Shown: positions 1 through 6,023 of the stretch, piece after piece | Numbering within the stretch: position 1 is the stretch's first letter | How the letters are laid out: every line of letters begins with the position of its first letter | NCBI GenBank assembly: GCA_016210375.1 | Contig: JACQUH010000259.1 | Span: forward strand, 1 to 9,097 | Direction: 5' to 3' | Origin: Chloroflexota bacterium | Lineage (GTDB): Bacteria > Chloroflexota > Dehalococcoidia > Lucifugimonadales > JACPCL1 | Length of the DNA: 9,097 nucleotides | Notes under the pieces: model-generated | The model's input: only the letters and a program-made list of their open reading frames with translations | What the model was told of the DNA's origin: nothing | The model's database searches: none | Program-made: the position numbers and the translations under genes

Positions 1-24
1 ATACAAGGGGGACGATAATTTGAG

Positions 25-117
25 GAATCGGTGTGATGCGGCTCTGCCGCATCACACCGATTCAAAACAATCTTCTCCCCCATCCCGTGCGGGAAGGGGG
101 AGCCAGAGGGGGTTAGG
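25..117 (-). repeat. Mosaic hairpin repeat, copy 1 (inverted)
   Basis: Two adjoining hairpins lie downstream of the nnr stop. The first is a perfect 18-bp palindrome (25-42 / 46-63) with a 3-nt loop TCT. The second is a C/G-rich hairpin (75-86 / 91-102, one mismatch, loop GTGC), followed by GGGGGTTAGG at 108-117. Read on the minus strand, this is the same order as the copies at 2467-2562 and 7606-7702: CCTAACCCCC, C/G hairpin, then long palindrome. It could help end nnr transcription, but no T-tract follows. The rest of 1-189 shows no gene. Confidence 0.75.
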
Positions 118-189
118 TCAATTGGTCAACGACCATGGCGCGTGGATGGGAAACGATGCCTCCCCTGCTCAAGAGACAAGAGGCAGCTA

Positions 190-1761
190 TCAGCCTTCAG
201 GGGGCTTGCTCTCTCGGAGGGCCTTCATCTGCCTGGGCAGCTCCGGGAGCAGGTCGCTGGCGAGCATACCAGCGTCGCCAAGCTGGTGGCGCAACGCCTC
301 GCCGGCGGCAGCGTGCAGGTAGACCCCGCAGGCGGCGGCATCGGCGGGAGACAGCCCCTGGGCCAGCAGCCCGGCAATGGCCCCAGCCAGCACGTCGCCC
401 GTGCCCGCGGTGGAGAGGCCAGGGTTGGCGAAGGGACTGACCCTGGCCCTGCCATCCGGCGAGGCGATGATGGTGTACGCCCCTTTCAGTACCAGAGTTT
501 GCTTCCACACCCGGGCGGCCTCCAGCGCCGTATCCAGTCGCCTCGCCTGGACTTGAGAGGTGGCGCTGCCCGTCAGGCGGGCCATCTCCCCGGGATGAGG
601 GGTGAGAACAGCCCTTGCTTTGAAGCGGGTGTGCCAGCCATCGGTGCTGGCCAGGGCGTTCAGGGCGTCAGCGTCCAGGACCATGGGCGACTCCGCCAGG
701 GACGGCGTGTCCAGGAGCAAGGCCCGCAGGAAGTCGCTGGTCTCAAGCTCCTGGGCCAGTCCGCAGCCCACTGCAAAGGCGTCGTACCCTGCTAGGCTTG
801 CACGAACAGTGGTCAAGGCCAGGGCGCTTATGCCGCCCGATCCCGTTTCCTCCAGGGGCAGGTGGGTGGCCTCGGCAAGCTTGGCCGCCAGGATAGGATA
901 GATGCCTTCCGGGCAGGCCAGGGTCACCAGGCCCGCCCCTGTCCGGTATGCGGCCGTGCACGCCAAGTAAGCCGCGCCCACGTAGCTCCGGGAGCCGGCC
1001 ACCACCAGCAGCCGGCCAAAGGTGCCCTTGTGGGCGTCCAGAGGCCGCCCTGGCAAGAGAGAAAGCACCAGCTCCGGTGTGATAAGCTCCAGAGGGATGT
1101 CCCTATCCAGGCCCGGCGGGAAGCCTATGTCTGCTATCTCCAGGCGTCCCACTACCTTTGGGCCCGGGAAGGTAAAGTGCCCTACCTTGGGATAGCCCAG
1201 GGCCACGGTGATGTCCGCAGGCAAGCACGCAGGGTCCACGGCTCCGGTATCGGCGTCCAGGCCCGTGGGCAGGTCCACGGCCAGCACAGGGAGGCCCCGC
1301 TCAGAGCGGGCCTGGGCCACCTGGCGCAGCGTTGCAGCCATCGGGCCTTCCAATGGCCGTGCTCTGCCGGTGCCGAGAACGGCGTCTACCACCAGGGGCC
1401 GGGCCGCAAGCTGGCGGCCCAGGAGGTCCAGGTTGGGGTCATCGGCGGCGTGGAGGATGGGGACACCCCGCTCCTCCAGCAGGTCCAGCTTGGGGTCCGG
1501 GCTTCTTCGGGAGGCGCAGAGGTATGCAGTAACTCGGGCGCCCCACTGGTGAAGGTGGCGGGCCGCCACCAGGCCGTCGCCGCCATTGTTGCCTGGGCCC
1601 ACCAGCACCAGCACCCGGGCCCCTCGGGGGTTGGCAAGCTGCTGAATAGCGTGGCCAGCCACCGCCAGGCCCGCCTTTTCCATGAGGGCGTCGGTGGAAA
1701 CCCCGGCCAGGCCCGACGCCGCCTCCAGGGCCTGCATCTGGGCCACGGTCACGATCTTCAC
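190..1761 (-). CDS. nnr: Bifunctional NAD(P)H-hydrate epimerase / ADP-dependent NAD(P)H-hydrate dehydratase
   Basis: Repairs hydrated NADH and NADPH (NAD(P)HX): the N-terminal domain interconverts the R and S epimers and the C-terminal ribokinase-like domain dehydrates the S form using ADP. With the GTG start at 1761 the protein has 523 residues, the usual size of the fused enzyme. Epimerase motifs visible are GPGNNGGDG (55-63), DAVLGTG (126-132) and DLPTGLDADTG (163-173; Thr where Ser is more common). Dehydratase motifs are KGTFG (245-249), a TPHPGEM stretch, and GTGDVLAG (453-460) with the expected catalytic Asp at 456. An open frame runs 57 codons further upstream, but it lies inside acpS and resembles nothing in the family, so I chose the GTG whose first four bases overlap the acpS stop (GTGA, 1761-1758). 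This implies translational coupling to acpS, a common pairing. Cytosolic. No missing key residue seen. Confidence 0.95.
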   Translation of the reverse strand: MKIVTVAQMQALEAASGLAGVSTDALMEKAGLAVAGHAIQQLANPRGARVLVLVGPGNNGGDGLVAARHLHQWGARVTAYLCASRRSPDPKLDLLEERGVPILHAADDPNLDLLGRQLAARPLVVDAVLGTGRARPLEGPMAATLRQVAQARSERGLPVLAVDLPTGLDADTGAVDPACLPADITVALGYPKVGHFTFPGPKVVGRLEIADIGFPPGLDRDIPLELITPELVLSLLPGRPLDAHKGTFGRLLVVAGSRSYVGAAYLACTAAYRTGAGLVTLACPEGIYPILAAKLAEATHLPLEETGSGGISALALTTVRASLAGYDAFAVGCGLAQELETSDFLRALLLDTPSLAESPMVLDADALNALASTDGWHTRFKARAVLTPHPGEMARLTGSATSQVQARRLDTALEAARVWKQTLVLKGAYTIIASPDGRARVSPFANPGLSTAGTGDVLAGAIAGLLAQGLSPADAAACGVYLHAAAGEALRHQLGDAGMLASDLLPELPRQMKALRESKPPEG

Positions 1762-2132
1762 AGGAGGTCCTGCCTCTCCAGAACGATGGAGGCTACCGCG
1801 TACTCCCGCGAGTGGGAAAGGCTGAGGGCCGAGTGCTTGACGCCCTGGCGCTCGGCGATGCGTGCTGCCCGCCCGGTCAGGCGGATAGATGGCGGGCCGC
1901 CCCTGGCCCGGACCACCTCTATATCCTTCCAACCCACGCCCCGGATTCCGGTGCCCAGAGCCTTCATCATGGCCTCCTTGGCGGCAAAACGGGAAGCGAG
2001 CTGCGGCGCGCGGCCCCGGCAGTAGACGATCTCCGCCTCGGTATAGATGCGGCGCAGGAAGCGGTCACCCCACCGCTCCACGGTCTGGGCGATGCGGCTG
2101 ATCTCAATGATGTCAATGCCCACGGCGTGCAT
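1758..2132 (-). CDS. acpS: Holo-[acyl-carrier-protein] synthase
   Basis: Transfers 4'-phosphopantetheine from coenzyme A to the serine of acyl carrier protein, making it active for fatty-acid synthesis. With the ATG at 2132 the protein is 124 residues, typical for trimeric AcpS. The N-terminus MHAVGIDIIEISRI carries the conserved metal-binding Asp, FAAKEAMMKALGTG holds the Glu/Lys active-site segment, and SLSHSREYAVA is the conserved C-terminal strand. An open frame extends 23 codons upstream (to 2201), but that part would run through the -10 element and has no family similarity. The chosen ATG has an AGGGG ribosome site about 4 nt upstream. First gene of a two-gene operon with nnr, overlapping it by 4 nt. 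Confidence 0.95.
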   Translation of the reverse strand: MHAVGIDIIEISRIAQTVERWGDRFLRRIYTEAEIVYCRGRAPQLASRFAAKEAMMKALGTGIRGVGWKDIEVVRARGGPPSIRLTGRAARIAERQGVKHSALSLSHSREYAVASIVLERQDLL

Positions 2133-2159
2133 GATCCCCTGCCCAGGTGCGATGGTGTG

Positions 2160-2189
2160 ATTATATCGGCGGGCAGCAAGGGGTGTCCA
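2160..2189 (-). promoter_or_regulatory. Sigma70-type promoter of acpS-nnr
   Basis: On the minus strand: TGGACA (2189-2184, 5 of 6 to TTGACA), an 18-nt spacer, then a perfect TATAAT (2165-2160). It lies 27 nt before the acpS ATG, leaving a short leader. Confidence 0.7.
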
Positions 2190-2207
2190 TTGAGGGGCCA
2201 CTAACCG

Positions 2208-2227
2208 TCTTAGAGACTGTCTCCAAG
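2208..2227 (+). repeat. Degenerate left end of the folD-upstream repeat (copy C)
   Basis: TCTTAGA followed by GACTGTCTCCAAG resembles the left ends at 2409-2428 (ACTAAGA + AACTATCTTCAAG; 10 of 13 in the second part) and 2686-2705. It may be the worn start of a third element reaching to about 2408, but the expected right end at 2396-2408 matches only about 7 of 13, so this is weak. Confidence 0.35.
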
Positions 2228-2247
2228 CCCTTCTTGGTACCGTCCCC

Positions 2248-2270
2248 TAAAGGCTATTAAAGGCTATTAA
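2248..2270 (+). repeat. Short tandem repeat
   Basis: A 10-bp unit TAAAGGCTAT occurs twice in tandem and is followed by a third partial unit (TAA). No gene or known role. Confidence 0.7.
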
Positions 2271-2322
2271 CAGAATAGTTGATGGCCATCAGGCTGCGGT
2301 GGAAAACCGTTCTGAGGTAGTA

Positions 2323-2344
2323 GGGGCGCGGCATGCTGCGCCCC
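2323..2344 (+). repeat. 22-bp near-perfect palindrome
   Basis: GGGGCGCGGCA (2323-2333) and TGCTGCGCCCC (2334-2344) are reverse complements with one mismatch, which would be a G-U pair in RNA. It stands alone in the repeat-rich gap between the divergent acpS and folD genes. GGGGGTTAGG at 2375-2384, the inverted terminal motif of the hairpin repeat, follows shortly. Confidence 0.6.
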
Positions 2345-2415
2345 CACAGGTTTGCTAACCGGTCTGAAGACGCAGGGGGTTAGGTCGCTACCCCCTTGTG
2401 CTATCATGACTAAGA

Positions 2416-2685
2416 AACTATCTTCAAGTGGTTTTTCAGCACAGCCTGGTGGTCATTAACAGCTAACCTAACCCCCTTATTCCCCCTTCCCTCAAGGGAA
2501 GGGGGAGAGAAAAAGTAGGGAAATCTGTGGCAGGGCTTTGCCCTGCCACAGATTTCCCTACTCATCAGGTTCCCCCTCGCCCTTCGGGAGAGCGGCACGA
2601 TAGGGGGAGAGTTCGGAATCGCAGCAGCACAACTGTTGAGTCAAGGACCTTTAGGAAGCGGTACCAGGACGGTTTTGAGATAGTT
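2416..2685 (+). repeat. Inverted-repeat-bounded element A
   Basis: The left end AACTATCTTCAAG (2416-2428) is an imperfect inverted match (11 of 13) of the right end TTTTGAGATAGTT (2673-2685). The left 30 bases also resemble those of element B (2693 onward): AACTATCT, then a GGTTTTTCA-like and a CAGCC stretch. It contains the second hairpin-repeat copy and, at 2571-2608, a further decayed C/G hairpin (TCCCCCT ... AGGGGGA). ACTAAGA (2409-2415) precedes it and CCCTAGA (2686-2692) follows. No coding capacity. It may be a MITE-like element that was itself invaded. Confidence 0.5.
2467..2562 (+). repeat. Mosaic hairpin repeat, copy 2
   Basis: CCTAACCCCC (2467-2476), then an 11-bp perfect C/G hairpin (2481-2491 / 2496-2506, loop TCAA), then a 23-bp perfect palindrome (2514-2536 / 2540-2562, loop TTT). 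Same architecture as copies 1 and 3, but the palindrome sequence is different. It lies between two divergently transcribed genes, so a simple terminator role does not fit, and no T-tract follows. Confidence 0.8.
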
Positions 2686-2692
2686 CCCTAGA

Positions 2693-2788
2693 AACTATCT
2701 CAAAATGGCTTTTTCACCCCAGCCTTTAGGCTGGGGCATGAGACCGCCCTTTTGAGGGGGCGGTGCTAAACCGACTTTTGAGATAGTT
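2693..2788 (+). mobile_element. MITE-like 96-bp element B with 13-bp perfect terminal inverted repeats
   Basis: AACTATCTCAAAA (2693-2705) and TTTTGAGATAGTT (2776-2788) are perfect reverse complements. Inside are two hairpins: CCCCAGCC/GGCTGGGG (2717-2724 / 2729-2736, loop TTTA) and ACCGCCC/GGGCGGT (2743-2749 / 2758-2764). It is bounded by CCCTAGA (2686-2692) on the left and ACTAAGA (2789-2795) on the right. ACTAAGA also precedes element A (2409-2415), as if A plus B together carry a 7-bp target duplication. It has no coding capacity and ends 26 nt before the folD start. The mobile nature is inferred from structure only. Confidence 0.5.
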
Positions 2789-2814
2789 ACTAAGAGAACG
2801 GCCAAGGAGAGCTC

Positions 2815-3717
2815 GTGACAGCTACGGTTATTGACGGCGCAGCCATAGCCCAGCAGGTGCGAGGGGAGGTAGCGTCCCAGGCGCAGGCCACGGAGCGCCA
2901 GCACGGCGTCAGGCCTGGCCTGGCGGTGGTGCTGGTGGGAGACAACCCAGCCTCGGCGTCCTACGTCCGGAGCAAGGAGAGGGCCTGCCAGGAGGTCGGC
3001 ATCGCCACCCAGACATTCCACCTGCCCCAGGACACCCCTCACCAGGAGGTCATGGCGATGGTGGAGCGGCTCAACGCCGACTCTTCGTACCACGGCATCC
3101 TCACTCAGCTCCCCTTCCCCCCCCAGGTACACGAGCCCCAGGTCCTTCGCTCCCTGGACCCGGCCAAGGACGTGGATGGCCTTCACCCCTACAACGTGGG
3201 CCTGCTGGCCATGGGGCAGCCGCGCTTCATCCCTGCCACGCCCTATGGAGTCCAGCAGCTCCTGGTGCGCACGGGCAACGACCCCGGCGGCAAGCACGTC
3301 GTGGTGTGCGGGCGCAGCAACCTGGTGGGCAAACCTCTCGCCCTGCTGCTGGCCCAGAAGCTGGCCGGGGCCAATGCCACCGTCACCATCTGCCACACCG
3401 GCACCCGCGACCTGCCGGAGTTCACCCGCCAGGCCGACATACTGGTGGCCGCCGTGGGCAGGGCAGGGGTCATCCGGGCAGACATGGTCAAAGGGGGCGC
3501 CGTCGTCATAGACGTGGGCATCAACCGGGTGGAGGACAGGAGCCGACGGCAGGGCTACCGGCTGGTGGGCGACGTGGACTACGAGGCGGTGAAGGAGGTG
3601 GCAGGGGCCATCACTCCCGTGCCCGGCGGCGTCGGCCCCATGACCGTGGCCATGCTCCTGGTGAACACCCTGAGGGCGGCGAGGCTGGCCCTGGGAGGAG
3701 ACCCAGAACCCGCATAG
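2815..3717 (+). CDS. folD: Bifunctional methylenetetrahydrofolate dehydrogenase / methenyltetrahydrofolate cyclohydrolase
   Basis: Interconverts 5,10-methylene-, 5,10-methenyl- and 10-formyl-tetrahydrofolate, feeding purine, formyl-Met and one-carbon pathways in the cytosol; usually NADP-dependent. 300 residues, a normal length. Catalytic Tyr50 and Lys54 sit in YVRSK; QLPFP (98-102) and KDVDGLHP (118-125, Asp121) form the folate site. The cofactor domain has GRSNLVGKPLA, and the C-terminal signature TPVPGGVGPMT is intact. PATPYG has Ala where many members have Cys (PCTP), a tolerated change. The start is GTG at 2815, preceded by AAGGAG (2804-2809) with 5-nt spacing. First gene of an apparent operon with the DUF2905 gene (10-nt gap) and queA. 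Its upstream region is occupied by inverted-repeat elements, so its promoter may lie in or next to them. Confidence 0.96.
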   Translation: MTATVIDGAAIAQQVRGEVASQAQATERQHGVRPGLAVVLVGDNPASASYVRSKERACQEVGIATQTFHLPQDTPHQEVMAMVERLNADSSYHGILTQLPFPPQVHEPQVLRSLDPAKDVDGLHPYNVGLLAMGQPRFIPATPYGVQQLLVRTGNDPGGKHVVVCGRSNLVGKPLALLLAQKLAGANATVTICHTGTRDLPEFTRQADILVAAVGRAGVIRADMVKGGAVVIDVGINRVEDRSRRQGYRLVGDVDYEAVKEVAGAITPVPGGVGPMTVAMLLVNTLRAARLALGGDPEPA

Positions 3718-3727
3718 GCGGCATCCT

Positions 3728-3952
3728 ATGGAAGGTATCGGCAAGCTGCTGCTCCTGCTGGGCGTAAGCCTGGCCCTCCTGGGCCTGCTGCTTGTCCTCG
3801 CGGGCAAGGTCCCCGGCATAGGCAGACTCCCGGGCGATATCCTGGTGCGCCGGGGCGGGTTCACCCTGTACTTTCCCCTGGCCACCATGCTCATCACCAG
3901 CCTGGCGCTGAGCCTCATCGTGGCCTTGGTCCTGCGCCTCTTCCGGGGGTGA
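3728..3952 (+). CDS. DUF2905 small membrane protein
   Basis: A 74-residue protein with two predicted membrane helices (about residues 5-26 and 48-70) joined by a conserved loop, GRLPGDI, then an Arg-containing stretch and YFPLATM. That loop is the hallmark of the DUF2905 family. The function is unknown. In many Gram-positive and deep-branching genomes such a gene sits next to queA, often after ruvB; here folD takes the upstream place. It starts with ATG 10 nt after the folD stop and its TGA overlaps the queA GTG start (GTGA, 3949-3952), so translation is likely coupled to queA. No signal-peptidase site is obvious. Confidence 0.88.
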   Translation: MEGIGKLLLLLGVSLALLGLLLVLAGKVPGIGRLPGDILVRRGGFTLYFPLATMLITSLALSLIVALVLRLFRG

Positions 3953-4986
3953 CGGTGCGGACGTCGGATTTTGACTACCCCTTGCCCAGGGAGCTCATTG
4001 CTCAGACGCCCCTGGAGCCGCGCGACGGCTCCCGGCTGCTGCGGCTTGACCAGCGCACCGGCGCCGTCTCCCACCAACGCTTCTACGAGCTTCCATCGCT
4101 GCTGCGGGGGGGCGACCTGCTGGTCTTCAACGACAGCCGGGTGATCCCGGCCCGATTGTACGGGCGGCGCGCCTCCACCGGCGGGCAGGTGGAGCTGCTC
4201 CTGGTGCGCCGGGAGCGGCCCGGCGTGTGGCAGTGCCTGGGCCAGCCCGGACGGCGCCTGCGTCCAGGGGAGCGCCTGGTCTTTGCCCAAGAGCTGGAGG
4301 CGCGGGTGCTGGAGCGAGGGGACGGTGGCTTGCTTCTGGCGGAGCTGAACGACGAGGCCCTGGTGGAGAAGGCCGGCGTGATGCCTCTGCCCCCGTACAT
4401 CCACACGCCCCTGGGTGACCCGGAGCGGTACCAGACGGTGTACGCCGGGAGAGACAAGGCCGGCAGCGTGGCCGCGCCCACGGCGGGCCTTCACTTCACG
4501 CCGGAGCTGATGCGTCGGCTGGAACAGGAGGGCGTTCAGCTTGCCTTCGTGACGTTGCACGTGGGCCTGGACACCTTCCGGCCCGTGGAGGAGGAGGACC
4601 CGGCGGAGCACAAGCTGCACACGGAGTTCTGGGAGCTGCCGGCCGCCACGTCCCAGGCTATCAATGCGGCGAGAGCGGAAGGCAGGCGCGTCGTGGCCGT
4701 GGGCACCACCTCGGTGCGGGTGCTGGAGCAGGCGGCGCTGCTGTCGGAGCAGCGGGGCTGGGGCGGGCTGCGTCCTGGCGCTGGGTGGGCGGACCTCTTC
4801 ATCCTGCCGGAGCGCCGGTTCCGCGTTGTGCAGGCCATGGTCACCAACTTCCACCTGCCCCGCTCAACGCTGCTGATGCTGGTGAGCGCCTTCGCCGGGC
4901 GGGAGCGGGTGCTGGCGGCCTACGCCGAGGCGGTGCGTCAGGGGTACCGCTTCTACAGCTTTGGGGATGCGATGCTGATAGTGTGA
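3949..4986 (+). CDS. queA: tRNA preQ1(34) S-adenosylmethionine ribosyltransferase-isomerase
   Basis: Transfers and isomerises the ribosyl group of S-adenosylmethionine onto preQ1 in the wobble position of tRNA (GUN anticodons), giving epoxyqueuosine, the last-but-one step of queuosine synthesis. 345 residues, full length. Conserved blocks in order are DFDYPLPRELIAQTPLEPRD near the N-terminus, LVFNDSRVIPARL, MPLPPYI, APTAGLHFTPEL, HVGLDTFRPV, HKLHTEFWELP, VGTTSVRVLE, VTNFHLPRSTLLMLVSAF and YRFYSFGDAM at the C-terminus. The GTG start at 3949 overlaps the stop of the DUF2905 gene; a second GTG at 3955 is also possible. The last ~25 codons occur again in damaged form at 5611-5686, downstream of hicBA. 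No queuosine partner (tgt, queG) is in the window. Confidence 0.96.
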   Translation: MTVRTSDFDYPLPRELIAQTPLEPRDGSRLLRLDQRTGAVSHQRFYELPSLLRGGDLLVFNDSRVIPARLYGRRASTGGQVELLLVRRERPGVWQCLGQPGRRLRPGERLVFAQELEARVLERGDGGLLLAELNDEALVEKAGVMPLPPYIHTPLGDPERYQTVYAGRDKAGSVAAPTAGLHFTPELMRRLEQEGVQLAFVTLHVGLDTFRPVEEEDPAEHKLHTEFWELPAATSQAINAARAEGRRVVAVGTTSVRVLEQAALLSEQRGWGGLRPGAGWADLFILPERRFRVVQAMVTNFHLPRSTLLMLVSAFAGRERVLAAYAEAVRQGYRFYSFGDAMLIV

Positions 4987-5039
4987 GGATACGACGACGA
5001 TGGTATCAGGGACTGAGCCAAGGGTGCTGGCAAGGGCTG

Positions 5040-5270
5040 CTACAGTTTGGACCAATCCTCAAGGGAGACTGCCTTCCCGAGGGCCCGGTGGACTTCCTTA
5101 AGCAGCTCACGAAGTTGCGGGACAGAGAACTCGTCATTGTTGGGAATGGTCATGGTAAATGTCCCACGCCGCATGTAGAAGTGGCGCCCTCCCGGCTGAG
5201 GGGCCTCAAAGCCCAACCCTCTTAGCTTGCGGATGAAAGTGCGGCGCTTGCACGGTCTCCATCTAGCCAT
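5040..5270 (-). CDS. hicA: HicA-family type II toxin (mRNA interferase)
   Basis: A 76-residue small basic protein of the HicA/YcfA family: dsRBD-like fold toxins that cut mRNA independently of translation. FIRKLRGLGFEAP, GGRHFYM (His30, the likely catalytic histidine) and the MTIPN strand are visible. The C-terminal part (VPQLRELLKEV ... LEDW) is a little longer than in minimal HicA. The ATG at 5270 lies within the hicB 3' end with an 8-nt overlap (5263-5270), so antitoxin is made first and toxin by coupling. It converges on queA, with a 53-bp gap that holds nothing obvious. The family call is good; activity cannot be judged from sequence. Confidence 0.87.
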   Translation of the reverse strand: MARWRPCKRRTFIRKLRGLGFEAPQPGGRHFYMRRGTFTMTIPNNDEFSVPQLRELLKEVHRALGKAVSLEDWSKL

Positions 5271-5526
5271 GGACCGGGGCTTTTCTCCGTACAGGCACGC
5301 CTGTATTCAGGTCCAGGCCGCCGATGATGGGCAAGGTATCCCCGTGGCGTATCTTGACAATGAGCCAGCCTTCCAGGACAGAGCGGAGCTCTAGCTGGCA
5401 CCGGTAGAGGGTATCAGCGAAGGCCAAGGCGCCAGGGCAATCAGGGATGGCTCCCGAGTATGTGCCATCCTCTAGCTTCTCATAGACTGCATGGCTCATG
5501 GCCTTTTCCACGTACTCCAGCAACAT
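5263..5526 (-). CDS. hicB: HicB-family type II antitoxin
   Basis: An 87-residue partner of HicA. Its RNase-H-like partial fold is seen as YVEKAMSHAVYEKLEDGTY, then GAIPDCPGALAFADT, a helix with EL.SVLEGWLIV, and a short C-terminal GDTLPIIGGLDL segment. No separate HTH or ribbon-helix-helix DNA-binding domain is evident after this, so it is a short HicB; autoregulation may be weak or need the complex. ATG at 5526 is preceded by GAGGAG about 6 nt upstream. It is first in the hicBA operon and reads away from vapBC. Confidence 0.87.
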   Translation of the reverse strand: MLLEYVEKAMSHAVYEKLEDGTYSGAIPDCPGALAFADTLYRCQLELRSVLEGWLIVKIRHGDTLPIIGGLDLNTGVPVRRKAPVHG

Positions 5527-5559
5527 CCGGTGCTCCTCAATGACTGGCGGCTAAAACCC

Positions 5560-5588
5560 AGTATACTCTGCTGAAGAGACGGTGGTAA
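5560..5588 (-). promoter_or_regulatory. Predicted hicBA promoter
   Basis: On the minus strand: TTACCA (5588-5583, 4 of 6 to TTGACA), 17-nt spacer, TATACT (5565-5560, 5 of 6). It lies 33 nt upstream of the hicB ATG. It abuts the queA-tail remnant (5611-5686). Confidence 0.55.
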
Positions 5589-5610
5589 GAGCCGCAGGCT
5601 GAATCTCTGG

Positions 5611-5686
5611 TTCCGCCGAGCTGGGCCGAAGCCCTGCGCCAGGGGTACCGCTTCTACAGCTTGGGGACGCGATGGTGGTGGCGTGA
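5611..5686 (+). pseudogene. Decayed duplicate of the queA 3' end
   Basis: This segment repeats the last ~25 codons of queA (intact copy about 4911-4986). A 23-base core is identical (4939-4961 and 5640-5662), and similarity continues to the stop (TGA at 5684-5686). It reads A-E-A-L-R-Q-G-Y-R-F-Y-S, then one T is missing after the core (TT-GGGG against TTT-GGGG), which shifts the frame; restoring it gives FGDAMVVA and the stop. The many synonymous third-position changes (for example GCC-GAA-GCC against GCC-GAG-GCG) show that this tail diverged as coding sequence, so it probably came from a different queA allele and was not copied recently from the neighbour. The vapBC promoter begins 21 nt after its stop. 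Confidence 0.82.
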
Positions 5687-5707
5687 TGCCGAGCGAGCCG
5701 TTTCCTG

Positions 5708-5737
5708 TTGACCATGCTGTGGCATCCAGGGTACAAT
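5708..5737 (+). promoter_or_regulatory. Sigma70-type promoter of vapBC
   Basis: TTGACC (5708-5713, 5 of 6), an 18-nt spacer, TACAAT (5732-5737, 5 of 6). It lies 31 nt upstream of the vapB start. This is among the strongest consensus promoters in the window. Confidence 0.75.
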
Positions 5738-5756
5738 ATCCGTAGCATTACGGATA
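5737..5756. promoter_or_regulatory. Palindromic operator over the vapBC transcription start
   Basis: TATCCGTA (5737-5744) and TACGGATA (5749-5756) form a perfect 8-bp inverted repeat with a 4-nt centre GCAT. It overlaps the last base of the -10 and the expected +1, and ends just before the GGAGG ribosome site (5758-5762). The position suits repression by the VapB dimer or VapBC complex; this role is inferred. Confidence 0.7.
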
Positions 5757-5768
5757 CGGAGGCTTACG

Positions 5769-6023
5769 GTGGGGCTGACCAAGAGGGTGGAAGTCCTGTT
5801 TGATCCCAAGCAGTACGCCCTGATGGAGCAGATCGCCCACTCCCGCGGCGAGACCGTGGGCGCGCTGGTGCGCAAGGCCGTGGAGCGCCAGTACCTTCAG
5901 CCAACGCAAGAGCAACGGAGGACGGCAGTTCAGCAACTGCTAGCCATGGAGAGCGACCTCACCTGGGAGGAGGCGCGGCACATCCTTGAGACCGATGTAG
6001 GTCGGCGCCTTGAAGCTTCTTGA
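5769..6023 (+). CDS. vapB: VapB-type antitoxin with ribbon-helix-helix fold
   Basis: An 84-residue protein directly before a PIN-domain toxin. The N-terminus (KRVEVLFDPKQYALMEQIA, then a second helix containing ETVGALVRKAV) has the strand-helix-helix pattern of ribbon-helix-helix antitoxins; the strand would contact the operator at 5737-5756. The C-terminal third (about 62-84, TWEEARHILETD) is acidic and amphipathic, as expected for the part that plugs the toxin. Start GTG at 5769 with GGAGG 6 nt upstream. It overlaps vapC by 14 nt, supporting coupled translation. The family call rests on context plus the pattern; subfamily is uncertain. Confidence 0.83.
   Translation: MGLTKRVEVLFDPKQYALMEQIAHSRGETVGALVRKAVERQYLQPTQEQRRTAVQQLLAMESDLTWEEARHILETDVGRRLEAS

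Noticed and set aside
25..63. Hairpin repeats as simple rho-independent terminators
   Set aside because: None of the three palindromes is followed by a T-tract and two of them lie between divergent genes. Copy 1 could still assist termination of nnr.
1762..1932. 57-residue N-terminal extension of Nnr
   Set aside because: It lies within acpS in another frame and resembles no part of the family; the GTG at 1761 fits both the epimerase N-terminus and operon coupling.
862..2025. A 387-codon plus-strand open frame
   Set aside because: It is antisense to nnr and acpS and has no recognisable domain or ribosome site.
2695..4854. A very long open frame (719 codons) on the minus strand
   Set aside because: It is antisense to folD, the DUF2905 gene and queA, all with clear family motifs. 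Its product is low-complexity (Arg, Gln, His, Ala, Gly rich) without any recognisable domain, a normal by-product of high GC.
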